From Bacteroidales bacterium UBA3297 (GTDB lineage Bacteria > Bacteroidota > Bacteroidia > Bacteroidales > Paludibacteraceae), in assembly GCA_002362105.1 (NCBI GenBank), contig DETD01000019.1, positions 76,725 to 140,724 of the forward strand: DNA of 64,000 nucleotides, given 5' to 3'. Positions 9,195-16,130 of the stretch are shown here, piece by piece; position 1 is the first letter of the stretch; each line of letters starts with the position of its first letter. The notes under the pieces were generated by a model. That model searched no databases, was not told the origin of the DNA, and saw only the letters and a program-made list of their open reading frames with translations. The position numbers and the translations under genes are program-made.

Positions 9195-9244
9195 ACAAAA
9201 TGATAGTGTATCATAGAATAAAGATAAGCAAAATATCATTTTGT
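9195..9244. repeat. 11-bp inverted repeat upstream of serC
   Basis: ACAAAATGATA (9195-9205) and TATCATTTTGT (9234-9244) are perfect inverted repeats. A third half site, TATCA at 9209-9213, lies just inside. The repeat sits about 130 bases before the serC -7 element in the 421-base gap 8997-9417. That gap otherwise holds only the terminator at 9034 and AT-rich sequence. It may be an operator; the protein is unknown. Confidence 0.4.
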
Positions 9245-9375
9245 ACTACATATCTATTAAATTAGAACTTTTTTGTAAGCATGTTGTAATGAATGGTAAG
9301 TGTTTGTCAACTTAAAACGTAACTTTTATTATCAAAAAAATATGTGGATAAGTTTTTTTCTACGGGATTTTATAC

Positions 9376-9383
9376 TACTTTTG
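9376..9383 (+). promoter_or_regulatory. -7 element of serC promoter
   Basis: TACTTTTG, exact TAnnTTTG match, 34 bases before the serC ATG; a T-run occupies the -33 region. Confidence 0.6.
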
Positions 9384-9417
9384 CCGTACGAATTAAAAAA
9401 ACATAACACATAGTAAA

Positions 9418-10500
9418 ATGAAGATGCATAATTTTAATGCAGGTCCTTCTATCCTCCCACGCGAGGTTATTGAAGATACTGCAAAAGCAGTTTTGGATTT
9501 CGAAGGCCACGGTCTTTCAATTCTCGAAATCAGCCACCGCGCAAAATACTTCCAGCCAGTTGTAGACGAGGCTGAGGCATTGTTCAAGGAATTGCTTAAC
9601 ATTCCTGACGGCTACAAGGTTCTTTTCCTTGGTGGTGGTGCTAGCTTGGAATTCTGCATGGTCCCTTACAACTTCCTTCACAAGAAGGCTGGTTATGTTA
9701 ACACTGGTGTATGGGCTAAGAAGGCAATGAAGGAAGCTAAGCGCTTCGGTGAGGTTGTTGAGGTTGCTTCTAGCGCCGACACTACTTACAACTATTTGCC
9801 AAAGGGATACTCTGTACCAACTGATTTGGATTACCTCCACATCACTACCAACAACACTATTTATGGTACTGAGTTGCACGCTGATCCAAACGTTCCTGTA
9901 CGTTTGATCGCTGATATGTCTTCTGATATCTTCTCTCGTCCAATCGACGTTGCTAAATACGACTGTATCTACGGTGGTGCCCAGAAGAACTTGGCTCCTG
10001 CTGGTGTTACTTTCGTAATTGTTAAGGAAGACGCTTTGACTAAGGCTGAGGGTGAAATCCCAACTATGTTGGATTACCGCACTCACGTTGCTAATGGCTC
10101 TATGTTCAACACTCCTCCAGTGTTGCCTATCTACACCGCTCTCTTGAACCTCCGTTGGATTAAGAAGCAGGGTGGTGTTAAGGAAATGCAGCGTCGTGCT
10201 GAAGAGCGTGCTAACTTGCTCTATGGCAAGATCGACAGCAGCAAGATCTTCAAGCCAACTATCGCTGACAAGAACGATCGTTCTTACATGAACATCTGCT
10301 TCGTTTTGAAGGATGAGTACCTCGACAGAAAAGAAGAAATCGAAAAGGACTTCATGGCTTTCGCTACTGAAAGAGGTATGGTCGGCATCAAGGGTCACCG
10401 TTCTGTAGGTGGTTTCCGTGCTTCTTGCTACAACGCTCTTCCTTTGGAAAGCGTTAAGGCTTTGATCGAGTGCATGGACGAATACGAAAAGAAGTTCTAA
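9418..10500 (+). CDS. serC: Phosphoserine aminotransferase
   Basis: PLP enzyme that converts 3-phosphohydroxypyruvate and glutamate to phosphoserine, the second step of serine synthesis; SerC can also act in pyridoxal phosphate synthesis. It has 360 residues, the family's usual size. It opens with the canonical HNFNAGPSILPREV, has the glycine-rich phosphate contact LGGGASLEFCMVP, and carries the Schiff-base lysine in IYGGAQKNLAPAG. Codon choice is strongly biased towards GCT, GTT, GGT and AAG, stronger than in most neighbours, as expected for a highly expressed gene. It is followed by serA after an intergenic terminator, which should reduce but need not abolish read-through. Confidence 0.97.
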   Translation: MKMHNFNAGPSILPREVIEDTAKAVLDFEGHGLSILEISHRAKYFQPVVDEAEALFKELLNIPDGYKVLFLGGGASLEFCMVPYNFLHKKAGYVNTGVWAKKAMKEAKRFGEVVEVASSADTTYNYLPKGYSVPTDLDYLHITTNNTIYGTELHADPNVPVRLIADMSSDIFSRPIDVAKYDCIYGGAQKNLAPAGVTFVIVKEDALTKAEGEIPTMLDYRTHVANGSMFNTPPVLPIYTALLNLRWIKKQGGVKEMQRRAEERANLLYGKIDSSKIFKPTIADKNDRSYMNICFVLKDEYLDRKEEIEKDFMAFATERGMVGIKGHRSVGGFRASCYNALPLESVKALIECMDEYEKKF

Positions 10501-10520
10501 TCAAACAGAATAAACAACTT

Positions 10521-10563
10521 GCAGAAAGGCCGGCTCTCTTAAGCAAGCCTTTCTGCTTTTTTT
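10521..10563 (+). terminator. Terminator between serC and serA
   Basis: GCAGAAAGGC (10521-10530) pairs perfectly with GCCTTTCTGC (10547-10556), followed by seven T. It stands only 20 bases before serA, so it may set the serC:serA ratio, or serA may have a promoter not recognised here. Confidence 0.8.
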
Positions 10564-10582
10564 AATTATAACACAAAAAATC

Positions 10583-11503
10583 ATGACAAAAGTACTTATA
10601 GCAACCGAAAAGCCTTTCAACGGTGCGGCTGTTGCACAAATCGAAGGCATTCTTGTAAAAGCTGGTTTTGAAGTGGCAAAACTCGAAAAATATACCGAAA
10701 AGTCTCAGTTGCTCGCAGCTGTTGCTGATGTTGACGCTATCATTATCCGTAGCGACAAAATCGATGCTGAGGTTTTAGATGCCGCTAAGAACTTGAAGAT
10801 TGTTGTTCGTGCCGGTGCTGGTTACGATAACGTTGACCTTGAAGCTGCTACCGCACACAAGGTTTGTGTTATGAACACTCCTGGTCAGAACGCTAACGCT
10901 GTTGCTGAGTTGGTATTCGGTATGTTGGTATATGGCGTACGTAACTTCTTCAACGGTAAGTCTGGTTCTGAATTGATGGGCAAGAAGTTGGGTATCCTTG
11001 CTTTCGGTAATGTTGGCCGTAACGTTGCCCGCATTGCTAAGGGCTTTGGTATGGAAGTTTTCGCTTACGATGCTTTCTGCCCTGCTGAGGCTATCGAGGC
11101 TGCTGGTGTTAAGGCTGTTGCCAACCAGAACGAACTTTTCAAGAGCTGCGACATCGTTTCTTTGCACATCCCTGCAACTGCTGAAACTAAGAACAGCATC
11201 AACTACGCTATGTGCAGCCAGATGAAGAAGGGTGCTATCCTTGTCAACACTGCCCGTAAGGAAGTTATCAACGAGGCTGAACTCCTCAAGTTGATGGCTG
11301 AACGCGAAGACTTCAAGTACATCACCGACATCATGCCTGATGCTGATGCTGAGTTCAAGAAGTTCGAAGGCCGCTACTTCTCTACTCCTAAGAAGATGGG
11401 TGCTCAGACTGCTGAGGCTAACACTAACGCTGGTGTTGCTGCCGCTAACCAGATTGTTGGCTTCATCAAGGACGGTATCACCAAGTTCCAGGTTAACAAG
11501 TAA
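10583..11503 (+). CDS. serA: D-3-phosphoglycerate dehydrogenase, short type IIIK form
   Basis: Oxidises 3-phosphoglycerate to 3-phosphohydroxypyruvate with NAD, the first step of serine synthesis, feeding SerC upstream. At 306 residues it is the minimal form without a C-terminal ACT or ASB domain, so feedback inhibition by serine is not expected. The nucleotide-binding motif is ILAFGNVGRNVARIAKGFG, followed by the substrate-loop block ILVNTARKEVINEAEL. Where most SerA proteins have the catalytic histidine (TPHIGAST), this one reads STPKKMGAQTAEA, with lysine. That is the hallmark of the type IIIK class known from Entamoeba and Bacteroidetes. Codon bias is as strong as in serC. Confidence 0.95.
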   Translation: MTKVLIATEKPFNGAAVAQIEGILVKAGFEVAKLEKYTEKSQLLAAVADVDAIIIRSDKIDAEVLDAAKNLKIVVRAGAGYDNVDLEAATAHKVCVMNTPGQNANAVAELVFGMLVYGVRNFFNGKSGSELMGKKLGILAFGNVGRNVARIAKGFGMEVFAYDAFCPAEAIEAAGVKAVANQNELFKSCDIVSLHIPATAETKNSINYAMCSQMKKGAILVNTARKEVINEAELLKLMAEREDFKYITDIMPDADAEFKKFEGRYFSTPKKMGAQTAEANTNAGVAAANQIVGFIKDGITKFQVNK

Positions 11504-11545
11504 AAATACCTTCCCTGCATCGAGTGGGGAGATAAATAAAACTAT

Positions 11546-11586
11546 CGCACCGCTGTTGGACAATTCCTACAGCGGTGCGTTTTTTT
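11546..11586 (+). terminator. Terminator after serA
   Basis: CGCACCGCTGT (11546-11556) pairs with ACAGCGGTGCG (11569-11579), followed by seven T. Confidence 0.9.
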
Positions 11587-11696
11587 GTCTTGTACCAATA
11601 CCATGCGGTGCTGGAGTCTTACGGAAATATAAGCGTTGGGTAGCGGGGAGTGTGGTAATAACACTTACCCTCCCTCCTCATTTATTGGCGGAGTAT

Positions 11697-12830
11697 TTAC
11701 AACTTGAATTTTCCCTTTACAAAGTAGTATTGGTCGTCTATCACCACTACGGCAACGGGGCTGCCCTTGTAGAAGGCTACTTTTAGGCCTTTGAACTGCT
11801 TGCGGACCGGTAGGCTGTTGATGCGTATAAAGCAGATGTCGCCCTCGGCGGGCTGTAGTTTGCGGAACTCGCTTTCGCTGATAGGTGTCGATTTTCTCAG
11901 CATCTGCATCACGTATTTGCACAGTTTCCACTCTCTCGATACTTTCTCCTGATAGTCGTTTATTTTTTCGCGGTGGCTTTGCAGTATCAGCAGCATAACA
12001 CTGTCGGTCAGTTGGGGCAACGGTGGGGTGGTGCCTTGCACCTGTAGCTGGTTGCGCTCTAGAAACAGCGTGTCGAGGTAGGTGTACAGGTGGTCGATGG
12101 TGTGCTGGCGGATGTGCAGGCTGTTGTTGGCTATCAGTTGGGCGAAGTCGGCATCGAAAAAGGGAACTGTAAGCTCGTATACAAATTCGTCGCTCGTGAC
12201 GAAGTGGTTGTTGGTATAGTTCAAACTCCTCTTTTCCAGTCGTCCTTTCTCGGTCAGTGCCTTCGGCTCCGATATGCCCGAAAATTTGAGCAAGGTGTCG
12301 GTCGCCTGCAAGGTTTTTGCCAGTGCGTCGAGTTGGTCGTGTTTGCGGTGCTCGAAAGAAAGTAGAAATGGCAGGCGCGAGGTGTCTTGGCTGATGATGG
12401 TCTGTTTGAGCAGGTTGTCGTAGTTCTTTGCCAGTACTTTTCCGTAGCTGTTGGCGAAGGCTTTCTGCCACAGCATTTGGAACTCCTCTCTGTCTGTCTG
12501 CAGCAGTTGCAGGTCGGGGTCGGTGCCTAGTTCCATGTAGTCGGGATAGCCTCTTTCTAGCGCTTGTTTGAGGGCTGCTTTGCACGAATCGGCTTTGCCC
12601 ATGCGCCCATAGCAGCAGGCCAGGTTGTAAAAGGGTATAATGCTGCTGTCGCCCATTGCGATGCTCTGTTTATAGAGGTTGCAGGCCAGTTGCATCTCTT
12701 GCTTGCGGTAGGCGGTAATGGCCGCTGTGCGAACATCGGCTATCGAGTCAATTTGGGCAATGCTAAGGTCTGCCGCCTGTATGGTGGTGGCTAACAAAAG
12801 GGAAATGATAATGTGCAAAAAGCGTTTCAT
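11697..12830 (-). CDS. Exported TPR-containing protein of unknown function
   Basis: A 377-residue protein with a signal peptide (MKRFLHIIISLLLATTIQAAD). Residues 30-110 form one to two TPR-like helical pairs: AACNLYKQSI, IPFYNLACCYGRMGKADSC and KAALKQALERGYPD, the last of the end-of-group type followed by DPDLQLLQTDREEF. The remaining 260 residues are not recognised; they are charged, mostly helical, and finish with a short beta-rich part (FIRINSLPVRKQF..GSPVAVVVIDDQYYF). No catalytic motif is seen. The gene lies downstream of metG in the same direction but is separated from it by a terminator. No promoter was found in the short gap, so it may depend on read-through. Confidence 0.65.
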   Translation of the reverse strand: MKRFLHIIISLLLATTIQAADLSIAQIDSIADVRTAAITAYRKQEMQLACNLYKQSIAMGDSSIIPFYNLACCYGRMGKADSCKAALKQALERGYPDYMELGTDPDLQLLQTDREEFQMLWQKAFANSYGKVLAKNYDNLLKQTIISQDTSRLPFLLSFEHRKHDQLDALAKTLQATDTLLKFSGISEPKALTEKGRLEKRSLNYTNNHFVTSDEFVYELTVPFFDADFAQLIANNSLHIRQHTIDHLYTYLDTLFLERNQLQVQGTTPPLPQLTDSVMLLILQSHREKINDYQEKVSREWKLCKYVMQMLRKSTPISESEFRKLQPAEGDICFIRINSLPVRKQFKGLKVAFYKGSPVAVVVIDDQYYFVKGKFKL

Positions 12831-12852
12831 AGCTCCGACTTTAGTGGTTGAT

Positions 12853-12892
12853 GAAAAAAAGTCCTTCCGTGCAATCCTGCACGGGAGGACTT
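12853..12892 (-). terminator. Terminator downstream of metG
   Basis: A 15-bp stem with one G-T pair (12859-12873 with 12878-12892) and a U-tract on the minus strand. It lies about 90 bases after the metG stop and just before the exported TPR gene. Confidence 0.85.
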
Positions 12893-12984
12893 CTGCAATT
12901 AAATAATCACCTTATTCAAAAAAGCTGTCAATTTGAATATTGTATCTTTTCCCTTCCTTTTCAGGAAAGGGTGGGGAGGGATTC

Positions 12985-15024
12985 TTACTCGATAGTACAA
13001 CCCGGACGGGTCTGCTTTTGTGGGGTGACGATGCACAAACTGCCGTCGCTGTTGACGGTGCTGAGAATCATACCCTGGCTTTCAATGCCCTTCAGCATTC
13101 GTGGCGCAAGGTTGGCAATAAAGCAAACCTGTTTGCCAATCAAATCCTCTGGTTTGTACCATTTGGCAATACCGCTGACGATGGTGCGTCCGCCCATACC
13201 GTCGTCAATCTTGAACTGGAGCAGTTTGTCAGCCTTTGGCACCTTTTGGCAGTCGAGTACAGTACCGACTCTGAGGTCGAGTTTGCTGAAGTCGTCGAAT
13301 GCGATGGTTTCCTTAATGTCGTTTGGCTTCCAGTTCTTTAGCTCGTTTTCTTTCTTGATGCGTTCCAGACGGTCGAGTTGTGCCTGGATGGCGTCGTCTT
13401 CAATTTTCTCGAAGAGGAGCGCAGCCTCGCCAATCTGGTGGCCGGCCTTAATCAGGTCGATGCTGCCAATTTCGTTCCAGTTGAATTTGCCGATGTTGAG
13501 TTGCTTACGCAGCTTGTCGGTGCTGAATGGAAGGAATGGCTCGAATGCGATGCTGAGGTTCGCACAAATCTGGATGGAGATGTTCATAATGGTCTTGACA
13601 CGCTCTGGGTCGGTCTTGGCCAGTTTCCAAGGTTCTGTTTCCGCCAGATACTTGTTGCCGATGCGGGCCAGGTTCATCACCTCTTTCAAGGCGTCGCGGA
13701 AGCGGAAGTTGTCGAGGTAGTTGTCCATCTCCTTGCGGGTGTCGCTGAATTCGGCAAGTATCTGCTTGTCGTAGTCAGTCAGTTCTCCGCGTTCAGGAAC
13801 TACTCCGTTATAGTACTTGTTGGTGAGGACTACCGAACGGTTGACGAAGTTGCCGTAAATGGCAACCAACTCGCTGTTGTGGCGGGTTTGGAAGTCCTTC
13901 CAAGTGAAGTCGTTATCTTTGGTTTCTGGTGCGTTTGCGGTCAGCACGTAACGCAGTGTGTCTTGCTTGCCAGGGAAGTCAACCAGATATTCGTTCAACC
14001 ATACGGCCCAGTTGCGCGAGGTTGAAATCTTATTGCCTTCCAGGTTCAAGAATTCGTTGGCTGGCACGTTGTCTGGCAGTATGAAGCTGCCTTCTGCCTT
14101 CAACATGGCAGGGAACACGATGCAGTGGAATACGATGTTGTCTTTACCGATGAAGTGGATCAGACGGGTGTCTGAGTCCTTCCACCATTTTTCCCAATCG
14201 TTAGGGAGCAACTCTTTGGTGTTGCTGATGTAGCCGATAGGGGCGTCGAACCATACGTAAAGCACTTTGCCTTCGGTGTCGGGTAGTGGCAACGAGATAC
14301 CCCAGTCGAGGTCTCGGCTGACGGCACGCGGTTTCAAACCCATGTCGAACCAGCTTTTACACTGTCCGTACACGTTGCTTTTCCATTCTTTGTGGTCGTT
14401 GAGAATCCACTTCTCCAACCATTGCTGGTGGCGGTCAAGCGGCAAATACCAGTGTTTGGTTTTGCGGAGTACTGGCTTTGAATTGCTGATGGTAGACACA
14501 GGGTCGATAAGCTCGAGCGCGCTAAGGTCTTTACCGCATTTCTCGCACTGGTCGCCGTAGGCGCCCTTGTTGCCGCAGTGTGGGCAGGTGCCGGTTACAT
14601 AGCGGTCTGCCAAAAACTGCTTGGCTGTCTCGTCGTACAGCTGGTCGCTTTCCTGTTCAATGAACTCGCCTTTGTCGTACAGGGTCTTGAAGAAGTCCGA
14701 TGCCACTTGGTGGTGGGTCTTCGAGGTTGTACGGGAATATATGTCGAAGGAAATACCGAATTCTTCGAATGATTTCTTAATGATGCCGTGGTAACGGTCT
14801 ACAATATCCTGTGGATTTACGCCTTCCTTTTTCGCCAAAAGGGTGATAGGCACTCCGTGCTCGTCGCTACCGCCGATGAAGAGGACGTCTTCGCCCTTCA
14901 AACGGAGCCAACGCACATAGATGTCGGCTGGAACATAAACGCCTGCCAGATGGCCGATGTGGACTGGACCATTGGCATAAGGCAGTGCCGACGTTACAAG
15001 GGTACGCTTGAATTTCTTATCCAT
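12985..15024 (-). CDS. metG: Methionyl-tRNA synthetase with C-terminal tRNA-binding domain
   Basis: Charges tRNA-Met in the cytoplasm. The frame is open from a TTG at 15048, but the ATG at 15024 (MDKKFKRTLV), preceded by AGGA, is the likely start, giving 679 residues. The class I signature HIGH is present in PYANGPVHIGHLAG. The zinc knuckle reads CPHCGNKGAYGDQCEKCG, and the KMSKS loop appears as GNKISTSRN. From about residue 575 an EMAP/Trbp111-like OB fold (FSKLDLRVGTVLDCQKVPKADK) should mediate dimerisation and tRNA binding. It has its own -7 element and an adjacent inverted repeat. Identity is firm. Confidence 0.97.
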   Translation of the reverse strand: MDKKFKRTLVTSALPYANGPVHIGHLAGVYVPADIYVRWLRLKGEDVLFIGGSDEHGVPITLLAKKEGVNPQDIVDRYHGIIKKSFEEFGISFDIYSRTTSKTHHQVASDFFKTLYDKGEFIEQESDQLYDETAKQFLADRYVTGTCPHCGNKGAYGDQCEKCGKDLSALELIDPVSTISNSKPVLRKTKHWYLPLDRHQQWLEKWILNDHKEWKSNVYGQCKSWFDMGLKPRAVSRDLDWGISLPLPDTEGKVLYVWFDAPIGYISNTKELLPNDWEKWWKDSDTRLIHFIGKDNIVFHCIVFPAMLKAEGSFILPDNVPANEFLNLEGNKISTSRNWAVWLNEYLVDFPGKQDTLRYVLTANAPETKDNDFTWKDFQTRHNSELVAIYGNFVNRSVVLTNKYYNGVVPERGELTDYDKQILAEFSDTRKEMDNYLDNFRFRDALKEVMNLARIGNKYLAETEPWKLAKTDPERVKTIMNISIQICANLSIAFEPFLPFSTDKLRKQLNIGKFNWNEIGSIDLIKAGHQIGEAALLFEKIEDDAIQAQLDRLERIKKENELKNWKPNDIKETIAFDDFSKLDLRVGTVLDCQKVPKADKLLQFKIDDGMGGRTIVSGIAKWYKPEDLIGKQVCFIANLAPRMLKGIESQGMILSTVNSDGSLCIVTPQKQTRPGCTIE

Positions 15025-15052
15025 GTTGTATAATCCTTTCTTTTTCAAAATG

Positions 15053-15079
15053 CAAATATACTGAAATTATTGTTTCAGT
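15053..15079 (-). promoter_or_regulatory. metG -7 element and adjacent inverted repeat
   Basis: TATATTTG on the minus strand at 15053-15060, an exact TAnnTTTG match, 29 bases before the start. Directly upstream ACTGAAA (15060-15066) and TTTCAGT (15073-15079) are inverted repeats in the spacer to the -33 region, a position where a repressor could act (inference). Confidence 0.45.
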
Positions 15080-15182
15080 TTTTGGGCAGATTTGAAAACA
15101 TATCAACTAGATGCATTTATTCGCCCATATCCTCTTTGCCTGTGGTCGGAATCTGCTTTCTGCTGGCGAAAACTGGCGTCGG

Positions 15183-15986
15183 CTACCGATTTATCCGGAA
15201 CTTTTTGCCGTTCTGTATATAGATGCCGTTGGGTAAGCCTTGCAGGCTGTTGCCGTCTTCCGGCTGTTGTCGGACCAAATGACCGTATAGGTCGTATACC
15301 CAAGTCTGCCTGTTGGCGGCTTGGCCGTCTCTTACGGTTGGCAGGCTGGTGAACTCTTTGACGATGGTATCTGGGCAGACAATGCCTTCCGCATAGGTGG
15401 GCCAGGCTTCCTTGTAGGCGTCGATAGCTGTGGGCGGTACCGCAAGGAAGGGAAACGCTAACTCGTCGACGTTTGACGTTGTGCCGGCAATGTCGCTGTT
15501 GATGTCGCTGCTGTTGACAAACGCGTTTGTCCCTATTGTTGGCGGTGTCTCTGCGCTCAGAAATACGGTGTCCAGATTAGTTTGGTCGAAGGCGAACTTG
15601 CCTATTTCTACCAAACTGGCGGGTAAGTCGATGCGGCTGATGTTGTGGCAGTAACGGAATGCGTAGTTGCCGATGCTCTCTAGCTCTTCCGGCAGGTCAA
15701 CCTCTGTTGCCCGACAGTCGGCGAAAGCGTAGTTGCCTATGTGTGTCACGCCCTCTTCTACTACAATTTTCCGGATGCTTTTCGCGTATGGCGTATACCA
15801 CGGCACTTCAAGTCGGGCGCTGTAGTCTGCCATAGAGCCGGTTCCGCCGATGGTCAGTACCGAATCGGTGCTGAAGTTCCAAACTGTCCCGTCTCCACAA
15901 TCGCCTTCCGCAATTGTAGCGCCAAACAGGCTGGTTGGAGCGGAGAGTAGACTTGCGAGCAGTAGTTGCTGCAGTTTATTCGCCAT
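15183..15986 (-). CDS. Secreted BspA-like leucine-rich repeat protein
   Basis: Surface or secreted protein with leucine-rich repeats of the BspA / Treponema type. The frame is open upstream to 16046, but the ATG at 15986 starts a clean signal peptide (MANKLQQLLLASLLSAPTSLFGA) preceded by GGGAAGAGGG, giving 267 residues. The repeats read VTHIGNYAFADCRATEVDLP, LESIGNYAFRYCHNISRIDLP and LVEIGKFAFDQTNLDTVFL. The C-terminus (VYDLYGHLVRQ..GLPNGIYIQNGKKFRINR) is the short sorting-domain style common in Prevotella surface proteins, probably for T9SS. The start codon overlaps the end of a 39-codon ORF by 11 bases, pointing to translational coupling. BspA proteins bind host matrix proteins in other species; the ligand here is unknown. 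Confidence 0.8.
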   Translation of the reverse strand: MANKLQQLLLASLLSAPTSLFGATIAEGDCGDGTVWNFSTDSVLTIGGTGSMADYSARLEVPWYTPYAKSIRKIVVEEGVTHIGNYAFADCRATEVDLPEELESIGNYAFRYCHNISRIDLPASLVEIGKFAFDQTNLDTVFLSAETPPTIGTNAFVNSSDINSDIAGTTSNVDELAFPFLAVPPTAIDAYKEAWPTYAEGIVCPDTIVKEFTSLPTVRDGQAANRQTWVYDLYGHLVRQQPEDGNSLQGLPNGIYIQNGKKFRINR

Positions 15987-16095
15987 CGCCCTCTTCCCCT
16001 CCGTCTTCAATTTCATACGATGAGGTGCAGATGATGTCATCTCCAAGTTTGATGAAGGTTATTTCTGGTTCTTCAAAAACTAATTTCTTATCCAT
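15976..16095 (-). CDS. Small acidic protein, 39 residues, coupled to LRR gene
   Basis: An intact ORF with ATG at 16095 and TAA at 15976, too short for most gene finders. It starts MDKKLVFEEPEITFIKLGDD, continues with IICTSSYEIED and ends GGEEGDGE. It has no signal peptide, is strongly acidic (net charge about -10) and contains one cysteine. Its stop overlaps the start of the BspA-like gene by 11 bases, and it lies 35 bases after the GLUG gene stop, so it is the middle cistron of a three-gene operon. From memory, short Prevotella ORFs with a Lys-rich start, an E-P motif, a DII.TS core and an acidic tail are frequent near surface-protein genes; no function is known to me. It could also be a leader peptide that tunes translation of the next gene. 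Confidence 0.6.
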   Translation of the reverse strand: MDKKLVFEEPEITFIKLGDDIICTSSYEIEDGGEEGDGE

Positions 16096-16130
16096 AATTG
16101 TTTTATGTGTTAGGTGTGTCGGGTTTTGTC

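Noticed and set aside
9517..10398. A 293-codon open frame antisense to serC (and a 262-codon one antisense to serA at 10775-11563)
   Set aside because: The open frames come from the strong codon bias of serC and serA; the products are Ser/Val/Leu-rich without domains, signal or ribosome binding site.
11665..12585. A 306-codon minus-strand frame overlapping the exported TPR gene
   Set aside because: It is the same DNA in another frame, Arg/Pro/Gln-rich and without motifs, whereas the chosen frame has a signal peptide and TPR units.
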